A stretch of 64,000 bases of DNA from Yersinia nurmii (GTDB lineage: Bacteria; Pseudomonadota; Gammaproteobacteria; Enterobacterales; Enterobacteriaceae): the NCBI RefSeq assembly GCF_001112925.1, contig NZ_CPYD01000006.1, positions 62,001 to 126,000 on the forward strand, in the 5' to 3' direction. The position numbers and the translations under genes were made by a program. Under the pieces are notes generated by a model. That model did not search any database. It saw only the letters and a program-made list of their open reading frames with translations, and was not told where the DNA came from. Shown here in pieces: positions 40,151-49,564 of the stretch. Each line of letters starts with the position of its first letter. Within the stretch, counting starts at the first letter, position 1.

Positions 40151-42823
40151 ATGTCGTTGGATCTACGTAAAACGAGTATGGACACGCTGGTCGCCTTAGG
40201 TACGGAATATCACTATTACAGCTTGCCAAAAGTGGCTCCGCTGTTAGGTGATATTGACCGGCTACCTAAATCTATGAAAGTCCTGCTGGAAAATCTATTA
40301 CGCCACATTGATGGCGATACGGTACATGAAGAGGATCTGGCAGCCGTTGCTGACTGGCTAAAGGATGGACATGCCGATCGCGAAATTGCCTATCGGCCCG
40401 CGCGCGTGCTGATGCAGGATTTCACCGGTGTACCGGCCGTGGTCGATTTGGCCGCGATGCGGGAAGCCGTTCACCGTTTGGGCGGCGATGTCAATCAGGT
40501 TAATCCGCTGTCACCGGTCGATCTGGTGATTGACCATTCGGTTACCGTTGATGAATTTGGCGATAAAGCAGCCTTCGGGGAAAACGTTCGGCTGGAAATG
40601 GAACGCAACCATGAACGTTATATCTTCCTGCGTTGGGGGCAAAAAGCCTTTAATCGATTCCGCGTGGTGCCGCCGGGAACCGGTATTTGTCATCAAGTGA
40701 ATTTGGAATACCTCGGGCAAACGGTGTGGCACGAACAGCAGGGCGATAAACAGATTGCCTATCCGGATACCTTAGTCGGAACCGATTCCCATACCACGAT
40801 GATTAACGGTTTGGGGATTCTGGGCTGGGGCGTCGGCGGGATTGAGGCGGAAGCCGCCATGTTGGGCCAACCGGTATCCATGCTGATTCCTGATGTGGTG
40901 GGGTTCAAGCTGACGGGGAAAATCCGCGAAGGCATCACCGCCACCGATTTAGTGCTTACCGTCACCCAAATGTTGCGAAAACATGGGGTGGTGGGGAAAT
41001 TTGTTGAATTTTACGGGGACGGACTGGCCGATTTACCTTTGGCTGACCGGGCCACTATCGCCAATATGTCGCCAGAATACGGCGCAACCTGCGGTTTCTT
41101 CCCGGTTGATGAGGTCACGCTGAGTTATATGCGCTTGAGCGGGCGCAGCGATGCGCAAATCGCACTGGTAGAGGCGTACAGCAAGGCGCAGGGACTGTGG
41201 CGCCATCCGGGGGATGAGCCCGTGTTTACCAGTTCATTATCTTTGGATCTCGGTGGCGTGGAATCCAGCCTGGCCGGGCCGAAACGGCCGCAGGATCGCG
41301 TGGCGCTGCCGAAAGTCCCTCAGGCGTTTAACGCTTTTGGTGAGCTGGAAGTGGGTAGTAAGAAAGATAAGGTTGAGCAGGTTGAGTTTTCACTGAACGG
41401 TGAAAATCATCAGCTTGAGAACGGGGCTGTAGTGATTGCGGCCATTACTTCCTGTACCAATACTTCAAACCCAAGCGTACTGATGGCTGCGGGTTTGCTG
41501 GCTAAGCACGCCGCAGAAAAAGGGTTGAAAACCAAACCTTGGGTGAAAACGTCTTTGGCTCCCGGTTCGAAAGTCGTGACTGAGTATCTTAATTCAGCGG
41601 GATTAACGCCTTATCTGGATAATCTGGGCTTTAACTTGGTGGGCTACGGTTGTACTACCTGTATTGGCAACTCCGGTCCTTTACCGGATCCAATTGAAAA
41701 CGCTATCAAAGTTGGTGATTTAACCGTTGGTGCCGTGCTGTCAGGTAACCGTAACTTCGAGGGGCGTATTCATCCGCTAGTTAAAACCAACTGGCTCGCT
41801 TCACCGCCGCTGGTGGTGGCCTATGCGCTAGCAGGGAATATGAAGCTGGATCTCACGACCGAACCCTTGGGGAAAGGTCATGATGGTAACCCGGTGTATC
41901 TGAAAGATATCTGGCCGAGCGGAAATGAAATTGCTAAAGCGGTGGAAGAAGTTAAAACCGAAATGTTTCGCAAGGAGTATGCGGAAGTCTTTAGCGGAGA
42001 CGAGACCTGGCAGGCTATTCAGGTAGAAAGCACACCGACATACGATTGGCAGGCTGATTCTACCTATATTCGCCATCCTCCTTTCTTTAGCGATATGAAA
42101 GCGGAGCCTGAGCCGGTGCAGGATATCCAGAATGCGCGGATTCTGGCGATTCTGGCGGACTCAGTGACCACCGACCATATTTCTCCCGCAGGCAATATCA
42201 AACTCGATAGTCCGGCTGGTCGCTATTTGCGGGACCGCGGCGTGGAAATCAAGGAATTTAACTCCTACGGTTCGCGTCGAGGAAACCACGAAGTCATGAT
42301 GCGCGGTACTTTTGCCAATATTCGTATCCGTAATGAAATGGTGCCGGGAGTGGAAGGGGGAATGACGCGACATATTCCTTCAAATAATCTCATGGCGATT
42401 TATGACGCGGCGATGCAATACCAGCAGGAAAAAGTGACGCTGGCGGTGATTGCCGGTAAAGAATACGGTTCAGGTTCCAGCCGCGACTGGGCAGCGAAAG
42501 GGCCGCGTTTGTTAGGTATTCGCGTCGTGATTGCCGAATCCTTCGAGCGAATTCATCGTTCTAATCTGATTGGGATGGGCATTTTACCGTTGGAATTTCC
42601 GCAGGGCGTTACCCGTAAAACTTTAGGGTTAAGTGGGGATGAAACCATTAGCGTGAGTGGAATGCAGAATCTGACGCCGGGGCAACAGGTGCCGGTGACG
42701 CTGACTTACGCCGACGGGCGACAGGAGATCGTCAATACACGCTGTCGTATTGATACCGGCAATGAGCTGATCTACTTCCAAAACGATGGCATTTTGCATT
42801 ATGTTATTCGCAAGATGCTGTAA
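40151..42823 (+). CDS. acnA: Aconitate hydratase A
   Basis: Interconverts citrate and isocitrate in the TCA cycle; the oxidative-stress-resistant, stationary-phase aconitase of enterobacteria. 890 aa (E. coli 891). The [4Fe-4S] cysteines are in ITSCTNTSNPS and GYGCTTCIGNSGPLP. Substrate-binding text includes LVGTDSHTTMINGLGILGWGVGG and the swivel-domain EYGSGSSRDWAAKGP. Ends at a strong terminator. Confidence 0.98.
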   Translation: MSLDLRKTSMDTLVALGTEYHYYSLPKVAPLLGDIDRLPKSMKVLLENLLRHIDGDTVHEEDLAAVADWLKDGHADREIAYRPARVLMQDFTGVPAVVDLAAMREAVHRLGGDVNQVNPLSPVDLVIDHSVTVDEFGDKAAFGENVRLEMERNHERYIFLRWGQKAFNRFRVVPPGTGICHQVNLEYLGQTVWHEQQGDKQIAYPDTLVGTDSHTTMINGLGILGWGVGGIEAEAAMLGQPVSMLIPDVVGFKLTGKIREGITATDLVLTVTQMLRKHGVVGKFVEFYGDGLADLPLADRATIANMSPEYGATCGFFPVDEVTLSYMRLSGRSDAQIALVEAYSKAQGLWRHPGDEPVFTSSLSLDLGGVESSLAGPKRPQDRVALPKVPQAFNAFGELEVGSKKDKVEQVEFSLNGENHQLENGAVVIAAITSCTNTSNPSVLMAAGLLAKHAAEKGLKTKPWVKTSLAPGSKVVTEYLNSAGLTPYLDNLGFNLVGYGCTTCIGNSGPLPDPIENAIKVGDLTVGAVLSGNRNFEGRIHPLVKTNWLASPPLVVAYALAGNMKLDLTTEPLGKGHDGNPVYLKDIWPSGNEIAKAVEEVKTEMFRKEYAEVFSGDETWQAIQVESTPTYDWQADSTYIRHPPFFSDMKAEPEPVQDIQNARILAILADSVTTDHISPAGNIKLDSPAGRYLRDRGVEIKEFNSYGSRRGNHEVMMRGTFANIRIRNEMVPGVEGGMTRHIPSNNLMAIYDAAMQYQQEKVTLAVIAGKEYGSGSSRDWAAKGPRLLGIRVVIAESFERIHRSNLIGMGILPLEFPQGVTRKTLGLSGDETISVSGMQNLTPGQQVPVTLTYADGRQEIVNTRCRIDTGNELIYFQNDGILHYVIRKML

Positions 42824-42853
42824 TCCATCAGGATAGATAAGTGACGTTGTAAC

Positions 42854-42881
42854 AAAAGGGTGGCGTTGAGGCCACCCTTTT
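42854..42881 (+). terminator. Terminator of acnA
   Basis: AAAAGGGTGGC (42854-42864), 6-nt loop, GCCACCCTTTT (42871-42881), an 11-bp perfect stem, possibly used by ribA as well from the other strand. Confidence 0.93.
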
Positions 42882-43014
42882 CTGTGTACGTCTATGTGCG
42901 CGATGCTTATATTGGACGCAATAATACTTATGATGTGAGTAATACTAATGTCGATACTCATTTTACGGAAAAATGTAGGGATAAAAGCGCATCGGCGGTA
43001 AAAACCCCCCTGTA

Positions 43015-43617
43015 TTATTTGCTTAGCAAATGACCCATTTTGGCTGCTTTGGTCGCCATATAATGTTCGTTTTTAGGATTACGACCCACTAACAGCGGCA
43101 CGCGTTCAACGATGTTAATTCCGGCTTCAGTCAGAATTTCGACCTTCTTCGGGTTGTTAGTCAACAGGCGAATTTCTTTGACATTCAATAGCTTATAGAT
43201 GTCTGCGCACAGGGTGAAATCGCGTTCATCGGCGGCAAAACCAAGCTGATGGTTGGCTTCCACAGTATCTGCGCCCAAATCCTGTAGTGCATAAGCGCGG
43301 ATTTTATTCAGTAAACCAATATTGCGGCCTTCCTGGCGGTGATAAATCAGCACACCACGACCTTCTTCCGCGATTTGAGCCAGCGCGGCTTCCAACTGGA
43401 ACCCACAATCACAGCGTAAACTGAACAGAGCATCGCCGGTCAGACATTCGGAATGAACCCGGGAAAGTACCGGTGTATCACCTGAAATATCACCAAAAAT
43501 CAATGCCAGATGGTCGTGACCGGTTGCCAGTTCTTCAAAACCGACCATCAAAAAATCGCCCCACGGAGTAGGCAATTTGGCTTCTGCTACACGTTTTAGC
43601 TGCATGTTAGTGTTCAT
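43015..43617 (-). CDS. ribA: GTP cyclohydrolase II
   Basis: First step of riboflavin synthesis, opening the GTP imidazole ring. 200 aa from the first ATG; a second ATG (43605) gives 196 aa, exactly E. coli RibA ([18 protein letters not shown]), and no ribosome site separates them. Zinc cysteines in [15 protein letters not shown]; catalytic region [25 protein letters not shown] substrate motif. Confidence 0.97.
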   Translation of the reverse strand: MNTNMQLKRVAEAKLPTPWGDFLMVGFEELATGHDHLALIFGDISGDTPVLSRVHSECLTGDALFSLRCDCGFQLEAALAQIAEEGRGVLIYHRQEGRNIGLLNKIRAYALQDLGADTVEANHQLGFAADERDFTLCADIYKLLNVKEIRLLTNNPKKVEILTEAGINIVERVPLLVGRNPKNEHYMATKAAKMGHLLSK

Positions 43618-43878
43618 ATTAATACATCAGGCTCTTATACAATTATTGTAGCGCATCCTACTTTCAGATTCGCGGTTTAACCAGTGAAACGGTCGAATTA
43701 TAACTTTCGCTACACTTGATGATTTATATTGCCATAACTTCAAATTATTAGCTGTTCAACAAATGAGCGATGAAAGAGGGTGTAACAGATAACTTCGCTA
43801 TCCAATCAATTTTACGTATATTATCAATGAAGTAAAAAATGGTCTGCGGTTAAGGCTAAGTAAAGAAAAGGATATTTG

Positions 43879-44643
43879 ATGTTAAACATCGCAAAGCGAA
43901 TCATTATTGGGACTGTTCTTTTATTACTTATGCCGGTAGCGGTATGGATCTCCGGTTGGCATTGGCAACCCGGTGCATCCGGATTTTGGCTTAAAGGACT
44001 TTTTGCGCTAACGGAAACTGTCACCGCGCCTTGGGGAATAGTAACCAGTATCATATTAAGCGGTTGGTTTTTATGGTGTTTGCGTTTCCGCCTTAAACCG
44101 GCTGCGGGTCTGCTGATGATATTAACGCTGGTTATCGTTGTCGGGCAGGGCGTGAAATCTCTGATTAAAGAGCAAGTGCAGGAACCGCGTCCGTTCGTGG
44201 TCTGGCTGGAAAATCAGAATCACTTAACCAGTGAAGAATTTTACCAGTTACCTCGTAAAGAACGCAGCGCAATGGTGAAAGAGCAGCTTCAGAATCAAAC
44301 GCTGGTACCGAAATGGCTAGTCAAACATTGGCGTTTTGAAACCGGATTTGCTTTTCCCTCTGGACATACGGTTTTTGCGGCAACCTGGGCATTGCTGGGC
44401 GTTGGGTTGCTTTGGCCACGTCGTCATTACAAAACCGTCGGCTTATTGATGGTATGGGCGATGGGCGTGATGGGTAGCCGTCTGGTGCTAGGAATGCATT
44501 GGCCACAGGATCTGATTGTCGCGACCTTCATTAGCGGTCTACTGGTGGCACTGGCCACTATGGGGGTTCAGCGTTGGATCGGCCCATTGACTATTCCGCC
44601 GCAAGAGCAAAAAGAAATTGAGCAGCGAGAACAACGGTTATAA
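43879..44643 (+). CDS. pgpB: Phosphatidylglycerophosphatase B
   Basis: Membrane PAP2-type phosphatase acting on phosphatidylglycerophosphate and undecaprenyl pyrophosphate. 254 aa from the ATG at 43879 (AAAGGA seven nt upstream; the preceding TTG codon is not needed). About six helices. Phosphatase motifs: KEQVQEPRPF (KxxxxxxRP), FAFPSGHTVFA (PSGH) and SRLVLGMHWPQDLIVA (SRxxxxxHxxxD). Confidence 0.95.
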   Translation: MLNIAKRIIIGTVLLLLMPVAVWISGWHWQPGASGFWLKGLFALTETVTAPWGIVTSIILSGWFLWCLRFRLKPAAGLLMILTLVIVVGQGVKSLIKEQVQEPRPFVVWLENQNHLTSEEFYQLPRKERSAMVKEQLQNQTLVPKWLVKHWRFETGFAFPSGHTVFAATWALLGVGLLWPRRHYKTVGLLMVWAMGVMGSRLVLGMHWPQDLIVATFISGLLVALATMGVQRWIGPLTIPPQEQKEIEQREQRL

Positions 44644-44696
44644 TCAGGGGTTATGGGTATCTGATTGGCGGCGCTATTGGCTTTTGGTTGCAGACG

Positions 44697-44704
44697 CCCC
44701 ATAT
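44697..44704 (+). promoter_or_regulatory. Sigma32-like -10 element upstream of lapAB
   Basis: CCCCATAT matches the heat-shock sigma factor -10 consensus (CCCCATNT) and lies about 200 bp before lapA. lapAB is transcribed partly from a heat-shock promoter in E. coli. The -35 half (CTTGAAA) is poorly matched, so this is tentative. Confidence 0.35.
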
Positions 44705-44901
44705 CTTTACTCTGGCGTATGATTGTGAGCGTTTCTCATTATTTTTTAAATGAAAGCGATAAAAAGTCAAAATAGCGTTCAAGATCGTGCTTTTATCGTG
44801 CTCCAGGGTTTATTTGCGCACAGGGTCAGTGTTAATTTATAACGTCATGTCGCCACTTTTTTGGCATAATTCGTCGGGTAATCCGGCCTATGGGAAAGAA
44901 C

Positions 44902-45213
44902 GTGAAATATTTGCTGATTTTTTTGTTAGTACTGGTGATTTTCGTGATATCAGTCACGTTAGGGGCGAATAACGATCAGGTTGTTACCTTTAACTACTTA
45001 TTGGCTCAGGGCGAATACCGGGTATCAACGTTATTAGCAACATTGTTTGCCATTGGGTTGATCTTGGGTTGGATTATTTGCGGCCTGTTTTATCTACGTG
45101 TCCGCATTTCTCTGGGACGCGCAGAGCGCAAAATCAAACGGCTTGAACTGCAACTGGAACAACCTGCTGAAGAGCGTCACTCTGCGACTCAGCCTGCTGT
45201 CAGCAAGGAATAA
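44902..45213 (+). CDS. lapA: Lipopolysaccharide assembly protein A
   Basis: 103-aa inner-membrane protein with two helices (about 2-22 and 41-65) and a charged cytoplasmic tail predicted to be helical (SLGRAERKIKRLELQLEQ). Works with LapB to link LPS synthesis to LpxC degradation by FtsH. The GTG at 44902 gives the E. coli-like start (MKYLLIFLLVLVIFVISVTLGA); an ATG four codons earlier (44890) is the alternative. Six bp separate it from lapB. Confidence 0.93.
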   Translation: MKYLLIFLLVLVIFVISVTLGANNDQVVTFNYLLAQGEYRVSTLLATLFAIGLILGWIICGLFYLRVRISLGRAERKIKRLELQLEQPAEERHSATQPAVSKE

Positions 45214-45219
45214 TTCTCT

Positions 45220-46389
45220 ATGTTAGAACTGCTGTTTCTGCTGTTGCCCGTGGCTGCCGCCTATGGCTGGTACATGGGTCGCAGAAGCGCTCAGCAGGAT
45301 AAACAACAGGATGCCAACCGCCTGTCTCGTGAATACGTGGCAGGGGTTAACTTCCTTTTATCCAATCAGCAGGACAAAGCGGTCGATCTCTTTCTCGATA
45401 TGTTGAAAGAGGACAGCTCCACCGTTGAAGCGCATCTTACTTTGGGTAACCTTTTCCGTTCGCGTGGTGAAGTTGACCGCGCCATTCGTATCCATCAAGC
45501 TTTGATGGAAAGCGCATCACTAACCTTTGAACAACGTCTGTTGGCCATTCAGCAATTAGGCCGCGACTATATGGCCGCCGGGCTGTATGACCGCGCCGAA
45601 GACATGTTTACCCAACTGATCGAAGAAGCTGACTTTCGCGTTGGAGCCTTACAGCAACTGCTGGTTATCCATCAGGCCACCAGCGATTGGACCAAAGCCA
45701 TCGAAGTAGCGGAAAAACTGGTGAAGTTGGGCAAAGATAAGCAGCGTAGCGAAATTGCGCATTTCTATTGCGAACTGTCGCTGCAGGCCATGGGAAGTGA
45801 CGACCTGGATAAGGCAATGGGGTTGCTGAAAAAGGCGGCAAGCGCCGATAAAGACTGCGCCAGAGTGTCAATTATGCTTGGGCGCGTTCATATGGCGCGC
45901 GGCGATTTTGCTAAAGCCGCGGAAGCTTTACAGCAAGTGTTGGAACAGGATAAAGAAGTGGTCAGCGAGGCGCTACCGATGCTGCACGATTGCTACCAGC
46001 ATTTACAGCAACCGCAGGCGTGGTCTGATTTCCTGAAGCGTTGTGTAGAAGACAATACCGGTGCCACCGCTGAGCTGATGCTGGCAGAAATTTTGGAACA
46101 GCAAGATGGGCGCGATGTGGCGCAGGTGTATATTAACCGCCAGCTACAACGCCATCCAACCATGCGGGTATTCTATCGTTTAATGGATTACCATTTGGCC
46201 GACGCGGAAGAAGGGCGAGCCAAAGAAAGTTTGCTACTGCTGCGGGATATGGTGGGCGAGCAGATCAGAACCAAACCGCGTTATCGCTGCCATAAATGCG
46301 GTTTTACCGCACATTCGCTCTATTGGCACTGTCCATCTTGCCGCGCTTGGGCGTCGGTCAAACCGATTCGTGGGCTGGATGGGCAATGA
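45220..46389 (+). CDS. lapB: Lipopolysaccharide assembly protein B
   Basis: Adaptor that presents LpxC to FtsH and coordinates LPS assembly. 389 aa as in E. coli. One N-terminal membrane anchor (1-20), then about nine TPR-like repeats facing the cytoplasm, and a C-terminal rubredoxin-type metal site with Cys357, Cys360, Cys371 and Cys374 (CHKCGF ... CPSC). Translated from the lapA message. Confidence 0.97.
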   Translation: MLELLFLLLPVAAAYGWYMGRRSAQQDKQQDANRLSREYVAGVNFLLSNQQDKAVDLFLDMLKEDSSTVEAHLTLGNLFRSRGEVDRAIRIHQALMESASLTFEQRLLAIQQLGRDYMAAGLYDRAEDMFTQLIEEADFRVGALQQLLVIHQATSDWTKAIEVAEKLVKLGKDKQRSEIAHFYCELSLQAMGSDDLDKAMGLLKKAASADKDCARVSIMLGRVHMARGDFAKAAEALQQVLEQDKEVVSEALPMLHDCYQHLQQPQAWSDFLKRCVEDNTGATAELMLAEILEQQDGRDVAQVYINRQLQRHPTMRVFYRLMDYHLADAEEGRAKESLLLLRDMVGEQIRTKPRYRCHKCGFTAHSLYWHCPSCRAWASVKPIRGLDGQ

Positions 46390-46435
46390 TCGCTAAGGAT
46401 TGTTTACAGCGATGGCTGGTGGCCGGGGAACAGTA

Positions 46436-46456
46436 GGGTGAGAACTTTTCTCACCC
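46436..46456. terminator. Stem-loop after lapB
   Basis: GGGTGAGAA (46436-46444), 3-nt loop, TTCTCACCC (46448-46456). A perfect 9-bp stem between convergent genes, but without a clear U-run on either side. Confidence 0.55.
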
Positions 46457-46471
46457 TAATCATGTCATTTT

Positions 46472-46771
46472 CTACTTCTTCTTTTGTGCCGGTTTAACGC
46501 CGTCTTTGAGCAACTGCCGCAGTTTTTTCAACTCTTTCTGACTCAGCGGCTGTTCGGAAATCTCTTCAACTCCCTGGTTATCAATCTCACTGTGATGCGT
46601 TTTCCCGTCCTTTCGGCCAGCTTTGGCATTCTTGGCTACCGGGTTAAAACTTTGCTCCAGTCGTTCGCAGACTTCGGTGCTGAGCGAAAACTGTTTCTCC
46701 AGCGCAGCGGCTTTAATCTTTTCTTTTAATTCCAGAGGAATTTTAATGGTTAAGGTCGATACTTCGCTCAT
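46472..46771 (-). CDS. Small ribbon-helix-helix-like protein
   Basis: 99 aa from the ATG at 46771 (AAAGG seven nt upstream; an adjacent ATG at 46774 is possible). The first 45 residues, VSTLTIKIPLELKEKIKAAALEKQFSLSTEVCERLEQSF, fit a beta strand plus two helices as in Arc/MetJ-type DNA-binding proteins. The rest is Lys/Gln-rich and disordered-looking, ending KPAQKKK. Probably a DNA-binding protein; target and family name unknown. No toxin partner lies beside it. Confidence 0.7.
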   Translation of the reverse strand: MSEVSTLTIKIPLELKEKIKAAALEKQFSLSTEVCERLEQSFNPVAKNAKAGRKDGKTHHSEIDNQGVEEISEQPLSQKELKKLRQLLKDGVKPAQKKK

Positions 46772-46871
46772 CATGTCACCTTTAAGCAGGGGAAAGTACC
46801 AAGCTATGTGAGGTTTAGCGCGCTGTCTAGCTGATAACATAAAATTCACAAAAAATTCATATATAAAATGC

Positions 46872-46895
46872 AAAAAAGAGCGCATCGGCGCTCTT
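46872..46895 (-). terminator. Terminator of the DUF1471 gene
   Basis: AAGAGCGC, 4-nt loop, GCGCTCTT (46876-46883 and 46888-46895). On the minus strand it is followed by a run of U. Confidence 0.88.
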
Positions 46896-46947
46896 CTTGT
46901 CATAGCTACATGAGATTAGTTATCTTGACATGGGCCAAAATTGTTAT

Positions 46948-47208
46948 TTATTGGTAAATAACAGCGGTGCCGTGCAGCTTATTGTTGCCGCTGGCAGAGG
47001 TGATCTGGAAAGATTTTGCACCCGCGGCCTGCGCTTTTTGAGCCAATGCGTTTTCCAATTCGGTCAGAGTACCGGCGTTACTGGCAGAGATAACGCCAGT
47101 TTTGTTCAAACTTGCTGACTGTTGAGTGTTCACACTGGTTGAAGCTATGCTGGTGAACGATGCTAGGGAAAGAACTAAGGCAGAGGCGATATATTTGATA
47201 TTTTTCAT
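46948..47208 (-). CDS. YhcN/BhsA family periplasmic protein (DUF1471)
   Basis: 86-aa exported protein. Signal peptide about 1-22 (MKNIKYIASALVLSLASFTSIA), then a DUF1471 domain ending in the family pattern AAGAKSFQITSASGNNKLHGTAVIYQ. Members (BhsA, McbA, YhcN) are induced by stress and affect envelope permeability and biofilm; which paralogue this is cannot be told. Good GAG upstream of the ATG. Confidence 0.87.
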   Translation of the reverse strand: MKNIKYIASALVLSLASFTSIASTSVNTQQSASLNKTGVISASNAGTLTELENALAQKAQAAGAKSFQITSASGNNKLHGTAVIYQ

Positions 47209-47632
47209 GTGAAACTCCAGTCCGTTATGATTAAGTGGAAGGCGATGTCTTCCGATGGACTGAATGATATAGCATCTTAAATTAATGAAAATCTCAAACT
47301 CCTGATTATCTCATTCAAATGTTTTGATTAATAATTTACCTTTCTTGAAACTGTTTTACTTTCTACTGGTTATTCACTATTGGGCAGGGCTGACCTAAAT
47401 TGACCTTTCCGCAATGATTTATACATTTCATACCTCTGACACCTCGCCGTTGTCATAGCCGTGGTGATAACTGTCATCCCTCGAGAGATAACAGGGACGG
47501 ATATCTGTAATTTCCCCTCGACGCCATGTAGAATGCGGTCGGTTAATATTTTTGAGTGGCTGTTATAGATAGCGTGTCGTTAGCCGTTAAAGGCAGCCTT
47601 GATTATTTGCATATATGACAGAGGGCAGAAAC
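47209..47632. other. Region between the DUF1471 gene and pyrF
   Basis: 424 bp between divergent genes. It holds a 24-bp near-palindrome (47471-47494) and the pyrF promoter. No gene or known operator recognised. Confidence 0.55.
47471..47494. promoter_or_regulatory. 24-bp near-palindrome upstream of pyrF
   Basis: Starts CTGTCATCCCTC and ends GAGAGATAACAG, centred on CTCGAG; 20 of 24 positions are symmetric. It lies 138 bp before the pyrF ATG. Could be a repressor site or a stem in a leader; no matching regulator is known to me. Confidence 0.35.
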
Positions 47633-48370
47633 ATGACGTCGGATACTAAAACCAATAATAATGACTCAGGATCTTCCCCGATTGTGGTCGCATTGGACTA
47701 TGCCGATAAAAACGCGGCGCTGGCGTTTGCCGATCGCGTTGACCCGCGCGATTGTCGGTTAAAAGTCGGCAAAGAAATGTTTACCTTGTTTGGTCCTCAG
47801 TTGGTGCGTGATCTGCATCAGCGTGGGTTCGACGTTTTTCTGGATCTGAAGTTTCACGATATTCCAAATACTACCGCTAAAGCCTTGGCTGCCGCTGCAG
47901 AAATGGGCGTCTGGATGGTGAATGTCCACGCCAGCGGCGGTGCGCGTATGATGACGGCGGCAAAAGAAGCATTGCTGCCTTATGGCGCGCAGGCTCCACT
48001 GTTGATCGCCGTGACCGTGCTGACCAGTATGGAAAAAGAAGACTTACTCGGCATCGGTATTGACGCCGATCCGGCCGATCACGCCGAGCGTCTGGCTAAA
48101 CTGACTAAAAACTGCGGCCTGGACGGCGTGGTCTGTTCTGCTCAGGAAGCGGTGCGTTTAAAACAGAGCTGCGGCAGTGACTTTACGTTGGTGACGCCGG
48201 GTATCCGCCCCGTAGGCAGTGAGGCTTTGGATCAGCGCCGGATTATGACGCCACAACAGGCGCTGGCGGCCGGTGTAGATTATATGGTGATCGGGCGTCC
48301 GATTACGCAATCAGAAAATCCAGCGCAAACGCTACGGGATATTCGGGCATCTTTGGTAAAGGGGGCTTAA
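47633..48370 (+). CDS. pyrF: Orotidine-5'-phosphate decarboxylase
   Basis: Last step of UMP synthesis. 245 aa, E. coli length, from the ATG at 47633 with GAGGG nine nt upstream; an in-frame ATG at 47615 is less likely. Catalytic Asp/Lys array [14 protein letters not shown], with the phosphate-binding VTPGIRP and VIGRPITQ motifs. Its stop overlaps the yciH start (TAATG). Confidence 0.97.
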   Translation: MTSDTKTNNNDSGSSPIVVALDYADKNAALAFADRVDPRDCRLKVGKEMFTLFGPQLVRDLHQRGFDVFLDLKFHDIPNTTAKALAAAAEMGVWMVNVHASGGARMMTAAKEALLPYGAQAPLLIAVTVLTSMEKEDLLGIGIDADPADHAERLAKLTKNCGLDGVVCSAQEAVRLKQSCGSDFTLVTPGIRPVGSEALDQRRIMTPQQALAAGVDYMVIGRPITQSENPAQTLRDIRASLVKGA

Positions 48371-48696
48371 TGGTTAACGATAGTAGTCGGTTGGTGTATT
48401 CAACGGAAACCGGGCGCATTGACGAACCCGTGGTGAAGGCTGAGCGTCCAAAGGGCGACGGCATTGTCCGTATCCAACGACAAACCAGCGGGCGTAAAGG
48501 CAAAGGCGTGTGCCTGATTACCGGCGTTGATGGCAGTGATGAAGTGCTAGAGAAACTGGCGGCGGAATTAAAGAAAAAATGCGGTTGCGGTGGTTCATTA
48601 AAAGATGGTGTGATCGAAATTCAGGGTGATAAGCGGGAGCTATTGAAACAGTTATTGGAAGCGAAAGGAATGAAGGTCAAGCTGGCCGGAGGTTGA
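48370..48696 (+). CDS. yciH: SUI1/eIF1-family translation factor YciH
   Basis: 108-aa homologue of eukaryotic initiation factor 1, which in E. coli can affect start-codon and initiator-tRNA fidelity in vitro. Family text: KGKGVCLITGVDGSD and LKKKCGCGGSLKDGVIEIQGDKRELLKQLLEAKGMKVKLAGG. Translationally coupled to pyrF by a 1-bp overlap. Confidence 0.96.
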   Translation: MVNDSSRLVYSTETGRIDEPVVKAERPKGDGIVRIQRQTSGRKGKGVCLITGVDGSDEVLEKLAAELKKKCGCGGSLKDGVIEIQGDKRELLKQLLEAKGMKVKLAGG

Positions 48697-48827
48697 TATC
48701 AGGAGAATCCCTGTTGGGGACGACTATTTTCTGGCGTCACTCATTCACTCCACCCATCGGTTTTTTGCCATCTGAAATAATCGTTTGGTATGTAGCTGGA
48801 CTGATAGCAACGTTATTTAAGCAACAA

Positions 48828-48863
48828 CTTTCGCTGCGGTTTAAATCACCGCCGCAGCGAAAG
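48828..48863. terminator. Stem-loop between yciH and osmB
   Basis: CTTTCGCTGCGG (48828-48839), 12-nt loop, CCGCAGCGAAAG (48852-48863), a perfect 12-bp stem between convergent genes. U-run weak on both sides. Confidence 0.7.
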
Positions 48864-48904
48864 ATATTTCAGCGGAACGATCAAGTAGGGAATAACTCGC
48901 CTTA

Positions 48905-49120
48905 TTATTTACCCACTTGATGCCCGATAACCCCACCAATAGCTGCACCACCTAACGTACCCAGTGTGCTGCCGGTCAGTACGGCGCCGCCCACGGCACC
49001 GGCACCGGCACCAATAGCGGTATTACGATCGCGCTTGGACATATTGGAGCAGGCGCTCAGGGATAACGCTAAAGTAATAGCCAGAGCGGCGGTAGCAAAT
49101 CGTTTAGTCTTAATCATCAT
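48905..49120 (-). CDS. osmB: Osmotically inducible lipoprotein OsmB
   Basis: 71-aa small lipoprotein. Signal peptide with lipobox LSLSAC (Cys24 counting from the first Met; a second Met follows it). It then has a glycine-zipper segment (AIGAGAGAVGGAVLTGSTLGTLGGAAIGGVIGHQVG) that probably packs as a hairpin in or on the membrane. Induced by osmotic and stationary-phase stress in E. coli. Same place as in E. coli, next to yciH. Confidence 0.95.
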   Translation of the reverse strand: MMIKTKRFATAALAITLALSLSACSNMSKRDRNTAIGAGAGAVGGAVLTGSTLGTLGGAAIGGVIGHQVGK

Positions 49121-49564
49121 AAATTCTCCTGACGTTGGCCTGGAATATTGTCCATTAACTCATGGGCTGCCGGACATTACTCCGCTGGAGTTACCTCAAT
49201 AAGTATAGGCATTACTCCAACTTTAGCTGGTGGGTCATTTTTTAAAGTAACGGTATATAAAACGTTAATCTGACTTAAATGCCAGATTAATGATAATTTG
49301 ACGGTAAATACCCCCGTAGAAAATAGTATAAATCACTAAGAGGTATTTAATAGGTAAATAGTCTTAATTTGACACCTATTGACAGGCAAAAGCGAGGATG
49401 TGCGTAAAATCGCACGATTAGTCAATAAGAACGACAGCTCATGTTCTCCAATCGATGGTGACTTCCTGATTGCCAATGATGTCGGCCAAAGGTTATCCGT
49501 ATTTGCTGAAACTTGAAGTCACCGTCTTTACGAGCCATTCTGATTGGCCGGCCTTTCTAATTAA
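49121..49564. other. osmB upstream region with a long-range inverted repeat
   Basis: 444 bp. The part near 49121-49330 should hold the osmB promoter; no box was assigned. The inverted repeat at 49454-49526 is described separately. No gene seen. Confidence 0.5.
49454..49526. repeat. 12-bp inverted repeat enclosing 49 bp
   Basis: GATGGTGACTTC (49454-49465) pairs with GAAGTCACCGTC (49515-49526) except for one G-U-type position. The enclosed 49 bases could form further short stems. It lies just downstream of the DUF2164 gene stop (read on the minus strand), so it may be that gene's 3' end or a separate small RNA. Confidence 0.4.

Noticed and set aside
48693-48920. 75-codon frame after yciH
   Set aside because: Runs through the yciH-osmB stem-loop and into osmB; no homology or good start signal.
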